Position numbers and translations under genes: made by a program
In this document: piece after piece, positions 53,801 through 61,012 of the stretch
Numbering within the stretch: the stretch's first letter is position 1
Layout of the letters: every line of letters starts with the position of its first letter
The notes under the pieces: generated by a model
Databases searched by the model: none
Seen by the model: only the letters and a program-made list of their open reading frames with translations
Told to the model about the DNA's origin: nothing
From: DYQY01 sp964643725
Lineage (GTDB): Bacteria > Margulisbacteria > Riflemargulisbacteria > GWF2-35-9 > DYQY01
NCBI GenBank assembly: GCA_964643725.1
Contig: CAZXTL010000004.1
Location: 1-64,000 of the forward strand
DNA: 64,000 nucleotides
Reading direction: 5' to 3'

Positions 53801-56696
53801 TGGACATCAGTTTAGATTTGCTGATGGGGAGATAGTATCAGCTGTAGATTATTTTGGTAAAACAAATTATAAGATGCTTGCTGCAACCGTAGGAAGTGAA
53901 CATTTTAATTACCTTAAGAATTGGGCTCAGGAAGTTTGTAAAGCACAAAGGGGATTAGCCAAAATTAGTATTTTCTATGATCAAGAAGATGCAGCGAAGC
54001 TATATTCAGATCAAAGAGTTCCAGAATTAGAATTATTTAAGAAGCTTGTAACTGAATTATATAAACGTAAAGCAAACGGTAATGATAGTTTTAAGGCACT
54101 AAATGCTGTTTTTCTTAATTGGGATGTAAATAAATTTGAAGGCGATACTTTTGCCGTAGATATGGATAGTCTTAAGAAAATGGTTCGGGATATATCAAAA
54201 GGAAAAGGAACAGCAGATGCATTAATTAATGAATATTTAAATAATATAGTTCACACAGAAAGAGTAAATGCGAAGGATAAGTTAATAAAAGCAGTTTTGT
54301 CATCCAATGCTTCAAACGACTTAAAAAAGAGCATTGAGAAATTGATAAATGATTTATCAAGTAGAGGTTTGGAATTTAATGTTAGAGATGAAATTATAAA
54401 TAAGATAGCAAATAATAATGATGCCTTAGTTGGGTTAAATAAGATGCTTTCAGTGTTTGAAAATGAATTAGAAATAAGAATTCCTGATATGGTTTTAACT
54501 TTAGATGATAGTGGTTTCTTGGGATTTTTTAGAAATAGTAAAATATCACAATATTATATTGAAATGGCTTATGAAAATTTAAAAAGCGTGGGTAAAGATA
54601 AAGATGATATTTCAGAAAATGACATTTTAAATAAGCTTAGAGGTGAAGTAGGCAGAATTAATTATGTTGATAAGAATTTGGCAAGCTTAATGGCAATGCT
54701 TGAGAAGAAGAGAATAGATGCTGATTTGTCATATATCGGTAGAAAAGATAATCAACATGTTTTCTTAATTAACATGAGAGGTGCTGGTAAGAACGGTACA
54801 GAAACTCAGGACTATGAGTTTCGTGTCACTGATAAAGGAGCAATTACATTATTTCAAATTTTTTCAAATGGAGTTGAAATACAAGAACAGATTGACTCAC
54901 AGAAGAATGTGTTCCATCGAGCACTTTATTTGATGTGTCAAGGTGGAGGGATTGTTCCATCTGCTATAGAGAAGATGTTCAAGACGGCTAAGATTAATGC
55001 TATTGAAAACAGCAAAGTAGAGCAATCTGTCTCTGGTCAAGTTATTGACCAAGATGCTATTGATAGAGCTAATGCAACTTTAGCTACAAAGACTACTGAA
55101 CTAGAAAACAAATCTATAGCTCTTGCTGCTTTGCGACAATCAATTATTAATTTAACTGCTAGGTTGGGAGAAGTAAATGCTGATTTAGATGCATTGAGAC
55201 CAGAATTAGCAAAACTAGAACAAGAGGTAGCGGATTTGACCGCTGAACTTGAGTCTATGAAAGAAGACGCTAAAAAGAAGCAAGAAGCCTTAGATCTAGC
55301 AAAACAAAAGGTTGCTGCTTTGCAACCAGAAGTTGATAAGCTGATAAGAGACATAGCTGCGGAAGAAGCTACTCTTGATGTAGGGAATAAAAAGATTCCA
55401 GAATTTAATGCAGAAATTAAGAAGAAACAAGATGCTTCAAGTGCGCTTAATGTTGTAGCAGAAAAGCTAGAAGGGAACAACAAAGCAGTTATTAGATTAG
55501 AAGGATTACTTAAAACAACTAGAGATCAGATTGGAGTAGAGAAAGCTAAATTTAATGACTGGAAGCCTTTTAATGAAGATCAAGATAAAGTTGATAGATT
55601 AGAAAGAGAAGAAAGAGCAATTATTGCAACTCTAAGTGCGAAAAGAGAAGATGTTAAGATTTCTATAAAAGCAAAAGATGATGTGGCTGCTTTGCAAATT
55701 GTCATTGATGGACTTAATAAACAAGTCTCAGCCCAAGTTGAAGCAAATATTGCTTCACAAAAAAGTTTAGATGCCTTAAATATAGATCTTAAATCAAAAC
55801 AGCCAGAGTTAACATCTGCTCAAGAGAGTGTTGCTAAGTTAGGATTAGAAGTGCCAACATTAAATGCTAAAGCTCTTGATCTTGGTAAACAGGTAGAACA
55901 AAAGCAAGCATTAGTTGCAGATGCGCAGAATCGTATAGAGGACAAAGAAAAGATTAAAGAAGGTATTGAGCAAGAACTAGCAAAAGCTAAATTAGATTTG
56001 CCAGGATTAATCGATAGTGTTAAAAAGGCAGAGGCACAAGTTGCTGCTGCAAGAAAGGCTGTTTCATTAGCAGAGGGTAAATCAATAACAATCTCACAAC
56101 CTACAACAAAAGCTCTTCCAGTTGCTGCTAAAGCAGTTACAACTGCATCTTCCACGTCAAAAGCTATTCCTGTTGCTGCTAACACTAGCAGTCAGGTTCA
56201 AAGTATAAGAACTCAACTTGGTGGCATATCAACCCCTAGCGTTTTCAACAGATCAATGGATATAGCTTCAGATAGACCATGGACAGATTTAGATAAATTA
56301 GAGGACGTAACAGATATTGAGTTTATTCAAGCTGTTGTTTATCTCACTAGAAACCAGAAGAACCCACTGGAAGCAAATATAGCTAATGCCGAAGCAATTA
56401 AGCAAGGTACACTTAATTGGAACGTTAATTTTGCTAAGCTAATGAAACATTATAACGTAAGCGATAAGAAAGAGTTAGTGTATATAGCTGTTGCGAAGAA
56501 GATGAAGGATATGAGAGTAACTGAGAATAAAGAAGAATTAAAAAAGGAATTAGATAAGATTAGTGATAGAGAAGTTAGAAAGAAGTTAGTTGATATATTG
56601 GTTCATAAGTTTAAGGTTAATGTTGATATTCCTAAAGTAGAAACTGAAATAAAACCAAGCAGAAGAAGTCCATCGTTGCCACCTCATAGAAGGTAA
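47847..56696 (+). CDS. Giant protein: helical repeats, beta-rich barrel-like middle, coiled-coil end
   Basis: 2949 residues. Residues 1-1150 are helical with TPR-like units (for example LGHFQRREYGHASEKFMKVI and IKGFAHLYAV). From about 1310 the sequence turns beta-rich with strong G/T content (TGTWTEEIPIYEE, TGTHIVRRQTGTRTESGTYT) and has barrel-like strands until about 1980, including FRLGGELSTFDPHLHAELLM and FTVSLGNNLGVEV. Residues about 2400-2750 are a long coiled coil (Ala/Lys/Glu/Leu heptads). The tail is basic and proline-rich. TPR plus barrel is the plan of BcsC, the outer-membrane exporter of cellulose, though much enlarged, with a coiled coil added and no signal peptide. AGGAG (47835-47839) precedes its ATG, which overlaps the previous stop. 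Confidence 0.5.
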   Translation: MVEDVKVRNTTLGNIRINDNVDPFARAAAESKYSQGRIDLSVPLLEKLGLSTYQGENKGICVYYWENARKSVEGRASVYRSIDEALNKFFNDKDIKVEPKDITTKFMPEVIDSILELMMLMADLEKINVQSGSNDTRVGTKYTDLLINNKTKLINEYFNTKMSDGLPLVVEPMMKAPYLFFLAENAISTGKASEQLEELKLLDELKVEIDKNVPDSKKNQFNLRLNLIKAANNSALLEKLSADKDEDKQTIEKYKTNIRNCVEAIPDPYANASSLTEKEKYEALVLYAYSKLTLFGIDKSDANKVVLIQLLSDSKLQNDVSLLDDLRLALAEYYVDQKPVNTKDANIVLSQITNQQGPRFKLAKSNSMLSQIRENFNSGKEYRNDISVLKSIIGTNLTEDYFNRIDSPKIRFYLKQNQLEMLKINGDKISPKDLANLVTYAADDKTLLSLAHLFSANYHLDQVVDENDAVNLNATTVSLRAVPEDFQKETDYKLAHISMMLKAKSDHSAIAIIKTFKYADLTERQKLSFNLVVLELANLLKVEPNDSKFLDKLKDDTGQLIPPPEVVTTLEVQAKSSSKDQITVNVLRAVNLLNRKLTKDDDVKATELNFNTLLAQAEVLLTNISDSKDKAKEQNNIDLLRGLGHFQRREYGHASEKFMKVINFYFEDNDNNKTIKQMNDKERNEYLRTLGVYIATYLKANKAPGSSLKLDDIKLDTLLPSTFVGQDSDLKNIKLSYELDLMFAKREYKTIINDEKFSDKFKSADEKVKQKLQLIKGFAHLYAVSGEPDIKEAKENSDIVAGADIADVDNKILLLSLDQEIKYADKSDKPDADVEGLTKALNSRIEGTFKDIKLNDHQITQLVAIYRKYLQRTGQDTKTFDELIGSDSKLPNNAPFIYQLAVKADKYDIEMKSNVVDMKDFIKNFPAQAKDRLDEVGKLDLVITDKTTASDVSENVSSLRQVQRFDRALALIIEALKKLNEQPNANLNKERLNTKKELLKLQIEIKLDLIQLKKPAERETDVKDIERLISDYSKISDDSEVKVEVVLQSMALATAEGKSVIGSNGKLLSEFSIANFPQRNQNVFKFRYQMMLAYNKMAQKGFSDYATVKRDIDKAFIEMPIVDQTDYKEAKMGVYVRMVDSAKGDYKVARLTEKDVTLMSWDQAATLLSVTKSDEALTLLDKLTKATPVTSFVRIKATLAGYSGDNSWVYVDYSYVAPPGKESQFDNEPKMGLELQPGSARVVAPPEENKRNIPLASPASRVSNSTLEVANGLSVEANSSQAVFGFGTADEMFSYLGKNNVLIEGINAQRETVTKTGTWTEEIPIYEEIVVENETGTGTHIVRRQTGTRTESGTYTWNEEVLTPHDFGKKAFDKDAQYLKSVQEIIAKQQITKEVGVYAFYRETKDIKVGDNPFEVKKINKGDIGNMYDTQEMGAGVTFDDNGNIIKLEFKHYEKDVEAGNFVAGNGKYYLIHKPPVENQLNGYISKELSEKIKLVGAFQVDDIGQHYGKVGFVYEDKKTGKISVFFTTGEYAYFNNKGTYDSVKSNGVNVSWEKMWETKSGAKFLAYLNAGYNVSSSSNPADSGASLEAGLKQIVDLGEGASVTTGVVATVQQTDEGLPVNLSAGILYRDNLKRFVENNILGTNVSVPLSSTDKTELETLLGLTGKRAQLGIFNAERYKGAFKFEVVGSADGGKIYTLICKDRKSFNEMIAEIGKTGNYQLASTLLEANLRSKLEVFKQSNFDGVSTKEVAEYEILLGNLNNIDKIYKNAEDKAAARYGLLKSIDPLANTLLAKISYQISVQYILAQAFVLKNGGDTEKSNFDIKQLEQLMANVKLSVDDLNILGFDTQIKVGSSLVNILTHPEALLNVGVECIQDFRINENNKFRLGGELSTFDPHLHAELLMEFNNKFTVSLGNNLGVEVLDKTGAAVKAGVKVDLLGLFGYGRAAFGLTYGNAPGSALHGGEVTWAMVGVTGLIIRKEKNPGHQFRFADGEIVSAVDYFGKTNYKMLAATVGSEHFNYLKNWAQEVCKAQRGLAKISIFYDQEDAAKLYSDQRVPELELFKKLVTELYKRKANGNDSFKALNAVFLNWDVNKFEGDTFAVDMDSLKKMVRDISKGKGTADALINEYLNNIVHTERVNAKDKLIKAVLSSNASNDLKKSIEKLINDLSSRGLEFNVRDEIINKIANNNDALVGLNKMLSVFENELEIRIPDMVLTLDDSGFLGFFRNSKISQYYIEMAYENLKSVGKDKDDISENDILNKLRGEVGRINYVDKNLASLMAMLEKKRIDADLSYIGRKDNQHVFLINMRGAGKNGTETQDYEFRVTDKGAITLFQIFSNGVEIQEQIDSQKNVFHRALYLMCQGGGIVPSAIEKMFKTAKINAIENSKVEQSVSGQVIDQDAIDRANATLATKTTELENKSIALAALRQSIINLTARLGEVNADLDALRPELAKLEQEVADLTAELESMKEDAKKKQEALDLAKQKVAALQPEVDKLIRDIAAEEATLDVGNKKIPEFNAEIKKKQDASSALNVVAEKLEGNNKAVIRLEGLLKTTRDQIGVEKAKFNDWKPFNEDQDKVDRLEREERAIIATLSAKREDVKISIKAKDDVAALQIVIDGLNKQVSAQVEANIASQKSLDALNIDLKSKQPELTSAQESVAKLGLEVPTLNAKALDLGKQVEQKQALVADAQNRIEDKEKIKEGIEQELAKAKLDLPGLIDSVKKAEAQVAAARKAVSLAEGKSITISQPTTKALPVAAKAVTTASSTSKAIPVAANTSSQVQSIRTQLGGISTPSVFNRSMDIASDRPWTDLDKLEDVTDIEFIQAVVYLTRNQKNPLEANIANAEAIKQGTLNWNVNFAKLMKHYNVSDKKELVYIAVAKKMKDMRVTENKEELKKELDKISDREVRKKLVDILVHKFKVNVDIPKVETEIKPSRRSPSLPPHRR

Positions 56697-56701
56697 GTCA
56701 T

Positions 56702-56721
56702 CTCGGCTACGTTCAGTGACC
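56702..56721 (-). repeat. Partial relative of the dispersed repeat
   Basis: Read on the minus strand it begins GGTCACTGA and ends GTAGCCGAG, sharing its first nine bases with the repeats at 9144 and 16930. It lies at the 3' end of uppP, touching its stop. Confidence 0.45.
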
Positions 56722-57491
56722 TACATAAAGTTAACGACTAGAAACCCTACGATTAAACAGTAGTATCCAAATAGGTGAAATTTACCTTCGCTAATTAGTT
56801 TGATTAGAAATTTAATTGTAAATAATCCAGCCAGAAAACTACAGAGCATTCCAATTAGATATTCAGGAGCAAGCATTATGCTTGTGTCTAACTCCACAAC
56901 TGTTGCTGCTAGTATCGCAGGGATTGATAGAATAAAAGAGAATTCAGCTGCTTGTTTTTTTGATATGCCTGTCATAAGGGCCACTGCAATAGTGCTGCCA
57001 GAGCGCGATAACCCAGGGATTACGGCAATCCCTTGTCCAATACCAATCAAGATACTTCTGAAAAGATTTAAAGGTTTGCTGGTTTTCTGTTTTCTTTGAA
57101 TAATATTAGAAGTAAATAGTAATAGCGCAGTAAAGATAAGTGCGGTCCCTACCAGATTAAGTTGGTTCTTATTTGCCTTGAGAGTTTCTCTTAATGCTAA
57201 TCCAATAATGCCTGTTGGTATCATAGCTATTATTACGTATAAGGAGAACAGTCTACTAGTATGTTTCTCTTTGTCCTTAAAGTTTATTAAAGCATCAATT
57301 AATGACCAGATTTGTTTGCGGAAATATACGAAAACAGCCAATAGTGTTCCTAAGTGTAATATTAGCTCTAGACTAAGATCAGAGAAAGAAACCCCAAGTA
57401 AGTGTTCTGCAATAACTAAGTGACCAGAGCTACTGATAGGTAAAAACTCTGTAAATCCTTGGATGATTCCTAGTAAAGCGATTTTTAGCAT
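56721..57491 (-). CDS. uppP: Undecaprenyl-diphosphatase
   Basis: 256 residues with about eight membrane helices. Diagnostic motifs are GFTEFLPISSSGH near the N-terminus (with the catalytic Glu) and PGLSRSGSTI (about 155-165). UppP recycles undecaprenyl pyrophosphate to the phosphate form used in peptidoglycan and O-antigen synthesis. It is convergent with the giant gene, 24 bp apart, and lies 173 bp downstream of secF, with a hairpin in between, so it may be transcribed separately. Confidence 0.95.
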   Translation of the reverse strand: MLKIALLGIIQGFTEFLPISSSGHLVIAEHLLGVSFSDLSLELILHLGTLLAVFVYFRKQIWSLIDALINFKDKEKHTSRLFSLYVIIAMIPTGIIGLALRETLKANKNQLNLVGTALIFTALLLFTSNIIQRKQKTSKPLNLFRSILIGIGQGIAVIPGLSRSGSTIAVALMTGISKKQAAEFSFILSIPAILAATVVELDTSIMLAPEYLIGMLCSFLAGLFTIKFLIKLISEGKFHLFGYYCLIVGFLVVNFM

Positions 57492-57581
57492 GAAATTATT
57501 ATACTGTTTATTCGTTGATTTGTTTATATGTTTATTTGTTTAAGAAAGAGTATTTTTAGTTAATATGATTATATTTACTGA

Positions 57582-57613
57582 ACCCTCTCCGTCGCGTAAG
57601 CAATGGAGAGGGT
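57582..57613 (-). terminator. Terminator-like hairpin after secF
   Basis: ACCCTCTCC (57582-57590) and GGAGAGGGT (57605-57613) form a perfect 9-bp stem with a 14-nt loop. On the minus strand it follows secF. Only a weak T-run follows, so termination efficiency is uncertain. Confidence 0.5.
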
Positions 57614-57664
57614 GGCGATATCGAAATGTTTTACAAGCTCTCGCCTGATTACGCCGGGTGAGGT

Positions 57665-58579
57665 TTACTGATTCAATTTTTTAAATCTATACAATAGTGG
57701 GCTTGCTATAAAGATAGATGAATATGCTCCAGCACTGATACCAATTATTAGCGCAAGCGAAAAATCTTTTATAGATGCTCCACCCCAGAAGTAAATAGCA
57801 ATTAATGTTAATAGTGTTGTGAACGATGTATAGATGGATCTGGTCATCGTTTGGGCAAGACTATTGTTAATAATATCAAAGATTTCTTCTTTGCTTTCTT
57901 TTAGGTTTTCTCTCACTCTGTCAAAGATAACAATAGTATCATTGATGGAATACCCCATTACGGTCAGAAAGGCAGCTACATAGGAAGTATTTACTTCTAT
58001 GTGAAGTAAAGCTGTCATTCCAATCAAAATCATTCCATCATGAACTAAGGCAAGTATAGCTGCAATAGCTGCCCAGAACTCGAAACGGAAGGTAATGTAT
58101 ATTAGTAAAAGTAGCATAGCAATACCAGTGATAGCGAATGCTTGTTTTTGAAGTTCGTTACCAACAGTTGGGCCAATGAAGTCAGTAGATAATATAGTTG
58201 CTCCTTCTATTTCAGAAGTTATTTTTTTAGATAATTCTTCAATAGAAAGATTTGTTTTTTGAAATTTCAAGGAGAATAGATATTTATCAATTGTAGTAAG
58301 CTGTGTGTTTTCAACTCCTGCTTTTTCCATTGTTCCTCTGATTAAACTAGTAAGTTCACTTCTAGTTTTTTCTGACAAAACACCAGTAGAGTTAAATTCT
58401 TTAGTTGCTTTATCAATACCTACTGTATATGAAATTCCCCCAGTAAAATCTATTCCAAGATTGAAGGGGGTTCCAGTTGATAGGAAGTTGTTGAACATAG
58501 AATATATACCAATGCTGATAATAATAGTAGATAGTCCGAACCAATATTTAGTCTTGTCTAAAAAATATATTTTTCCCAT
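57665..58579 (-). CDS. secF: Protein translocase subunit SecF
   Basis: 304 residues, the usual length. The N-terminal helix leads to the first periplasmic motif FNLGIDFTGGISY; later comes the membrane motif MGYSINDTIVIFDRVRENL in the fourth helix, and LTRS is seen as MTRSIYTSFTTLL. SecF works with SecD and SecYEG to pull exported proteins across the membrane using the proton gradient. It starts 10 bp after secD. Confidence 0.95.
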   Translation of the reverse strand: MGKIYFLDKTKYWFGLSTIIISIGIYSMFNNFLSTGTPFNLGIDFTGGISYTVGIDKATKEFNSTGVLSEKTRSELTSLIRGTMEKAGVENTQLTTIDKYLFSLKFQKTNLSIEELSKKITSEIEGATILSTDFIGPTVGNELQKQAFAITGIAMLLLLIYITFRFEFWAAIAAILALVHDGMILIGMTALLHIEVNTSYVAAFLTVMGYSINDTIVIFDRVRENLKESKEEIFDIINNSLAQTMTRSIYTSFTTLLTLIAIYFWGGASIKDFSLALIIGISAGAYSSIFIASPLLYRFKKLNQ

Positions 58580-58589
58580 TTTTAACTCC

Positions 58590-59918
58590 TTATTTAAACC
58601 TAATTAGGTTACTTTCTCTTATTTTTGTAATATTAAGACTGCTGAACAAAAAGAATTTTGTTAGCGAAATAGCAGTAAACATACTGATGATGATACCTAT
58701 TGATAGGGTAACAGCAAATCCTTTAATAGTTCCAGTGCCAAGCCAGAAAAGTACAAAGGCAGTTAAGAGTGTTGTAACGTTAGAGTCTACAATAGTAACA
58801 ATGGCTCTTTGGAATCCACCTTCAATTGCATTTTTAATAGTCTTACCATTACGTAGTTCTTCTTTGTATCTTTCAAAGATAAGAACGTTAGCGTCAACTG
58901 CCATACCTATAGAAAGTATGATACCTGCAAGTCCTGGTAAGGTTAAAGTAACATGTAGCAGTCTAAAAGCTGTCATAGAAAGGAAGAAATAAAAGATAAG
59001 AGATAGGATGGAAATAAATCCTAGAAATTTATAGATAATTAGCATAAATACTGCGACTAAGATAAAACCAATTATTCCAGCCTTAATACTTTGATCAATG
59101 GATGCTTTTCCTAAGCTAGGTCCAATTTCTTTTTTCTCAATAATGATAACTGGTACTGGTAGTGAGCCAGCTTTTAATTTAATGACCATATCTTGAACTT
59201 CTCTTATTGAGAAAGAACCAGATATCTGTGCTTTCCCTCCAGGGATTGGTCCGTTAATCCTAGGAGCTGAAATAACAATTCCATCAAGTAGAATAGCTAA
59301 TGGTTTTCCCACATTGAGTCTTGTAACATCGGCAAATTTCTTTGTGCCTTCAGCAGTAAATTCTATATTTATAATAGGTTTGCCAAATTGGTCTACGCTT
59401 GGTCCAGCAAAACTAAGGTCATTACCTGTCATTACTGTTTTTCCAAGGAAGATAGGAGTCTCTTGTACTACGTTACCGACATTATCTTTTATAGACATTT
59501 TGTCTAACCTCATACCTTCGCCAGCAATTATTTTAACTTCTTCGGTGCTTAAGGTTGCGGCATCCTGCGGGGCAAATTCAGCTTCAACAAATTCTAATAG
59601 AGCTGTATCACCAATTAATTTTTCAGCTCTTGTAGGGTCAGTAATTCCAGGAAGCTCAACAACTATTTGTCTTTTTCCTTTTCTTTGGATAACAGGCTCA
59701 GATACTCCTAGTCCATCTATTCTGTTCTGAATAATTGCTAGTGCGCCTAATACCGCGTCATCGTTAACTTTTACTTGTTCAGTGTCTTGAGCCTCTAGGA
59801 CTAGAAGCATCCCACCCTGTAAATCAAGTCCTAGACTGATAGGGATTGTCTTTCCAATAAAGATAATTAAGGCGATACCAATAACGAGATAAAAGAATTT
59901 TAGTTTATCTGTGAACAT
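58590..59918 (-). CDS. secD: Protein translocase subunit SecD
   Basis: 442 residues. GLDLQGGMLLVLE near the N-terminus is the SecD signature. The P1 region is followed by VQDMVIKLKAGSLPVPV and then six membrane helices with IGMAVDANVLIFERYKEEL, the conserved Asp-bearing helix. It forms a complex with SecF. It lies 6 bp downstream of tgt; the small yajC gene that usually sits between them is absent. Confidence 0.95.
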   Translation of the reverse strand: MFTDKLKFFYLVIGIALIIFIGKTIPISLGLDLQGGMLLVLEAQDTEQVKVNDDAVLGALAIIQNRIDGLGVSEPVIQRKGKRQIVVELPGITDPTRAEKLIGDTALLEFVEAEFAPQDAATLSTEEVKIIAGEGMRLDKMSIKDNVGNVVQETPIFLGKTVMTGNDLSFAGPSVDQFGKPIINIEFTAEGTKKFADVTRLNVGKPLAILLDGIVISAPRINGPIPGGKAQISGSFSIREVQDMVIKLKAGSLPVPVIIIEKKEIGPSLGKASIDQSIKAGIIGFILVAVFMLIIYKFLGFISILSLIFYFFLSMTAFRLLHVTLTLPGLAGIILSIGMAVDANVLIFERYKEELRNGKTIKNAIEGGFQRAIVTIVDSNVTTLLTAFVLFWLGTGTIKGFAVTLSIGIIISMFTAISLTKFFLFSSLNITKIRESNLIRFK

Positions 59919-59924
59919 TTAAGT

Positions 59925-61004
59925 TTATTCCTCCAGTATGTTATTCCTAATCTTTGTTACTAGATTGATTAGGTATTTTATATTATGTATCGACATTAGT
60001 GTCATCCCCAAGAGTTCTTGGTTTCTCCACAGATGCCTTATATAGGCCTTTGAATAATTTCGACAAGCATAACAATCACAGGTTTCTTCAAGTGGTCCTT
60101 TTTCAAACTCATTTTCCGGACGTTTGATGCTTTTCCTTCCTTGGTCAGTAAAAAAAGCTCCATGTCTAGCTAGTCTGGTAGGTAGCACACAATCGAACAT
60201 GTCTATACCATAGTTGATGCAGGTGGTTAAATCTTCAGGAGTTCCAACTCCCATTAAGTAGCGTGGTTTATTTTCAGGGATAAGTCCAGCTGTGTATTCC
60301 ACAAGGGGATACATTTTGTCTGGTCCTTCTCCTACGCTAAGACCTCCTATTGCATAACCGAAAAGATTCAATTCAAGTAACTGTTCTACGGACGCCTTAC
60401 GACATTCCGGGAACATGCCTCCCTGTATTATAGCAAACAGGGACTGTGAGTGTCGACCAGTGTTATTACTAAGAAATTCTTGGGATCTTTTCGCCCATCT
60501 GGTCGTTAGTTCGAGTGATTTGTATGTTTTGTCTTTTGTGCTTTCCGCAGGTAAGCATTCATCTAATGGCATGATGATATCTGCACCTATTTTTTGTTGT
60601 ATTTCCATTACTCTTTCAGGAGTGAATTCGAACTTATCTCCATTGAGGTGAGAATTAAATATTACACCATTTTCACTTATCTTTCTCAGCTTGCCAAGGC
60701 TAAAAACTTGAAAACCGCCACTATCTGTCAGAATAGGTTTATGCCAATTCATGAAGCTGTGGATGCCACTAAATTTATCTAAAACGTCTGTTCCTGGTCT
60801 GAGGAAAAGGTGGTAGGTGTTTGCAAGAATAATATCTGCATTCGTATCATAAACCATCTCAGGAGTTAGTCCTTTTACGGAGGCTAAAGTTCCTACTGGC
60901 ATGAACACTGGAGTTTTAATTTCTCCATGTGGAGTAGTTAGAATACCTGCACGACTTTGGTTTTTCTTACTTTTTTTTATTACTTTAAAGGAAAATGGCT
61001 GCAT
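59925..61004 (-). CDS. tgt: Queuine tRNA-ribosyltransferase
   Basis: 359 residues. It exchanges G34 for preQ1 in tRNAs with GUN anticodons. Visible motifs: LTDSGGFQVFSLG (base-binding Asp), QGGMFPECR, the catalytic GIDMFDCVLPTRLARHG, and the zinc ligands in CDCYACRNYSKAYIRHL (three Cys and a His). The N-terminus SFKVIKK leads to SRAGILTTPHGEIKTPVFMP, as normal. The start has no strong ribosome-binding site. It opens the tgt-secD-secF run. The GH57 gene ends 8 bp upstream. Confidence 0.95.
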   Translation of the reverse strand: MQPFSFKVIKKSKKNQSRAGILTTPHGEIKTPVFMPVGTLASVKGLTPEMVYDTNADIILANTYHLFLRPGTDVLDKFSGIHSFMNWHKPILTDSGGFQVFSLGKLRKISENGVIFNSHLNGDKFEFTPERVMEIQQKIGADIIMPLDECLPAESTKDKTYKSLELTTRWAKRSQEFLSNNTGRHSQSLFAIIQGGMFPECRKASVEQLLELNLFGYAIGGLSVGEGPDKMYPLVEYTAGLIPENKPRYLMGVGTPEDLTTCINYGIDMFDCVLPTRLARHGAFFTDQGRKSIKRPENEFEKGPLEETCDCYACRNYSKAYIRHLWRNQELLGMTLMSIHNIKYLINLVTKIRNNILEE

Positions 61005-61012
61005 AGAGAATA

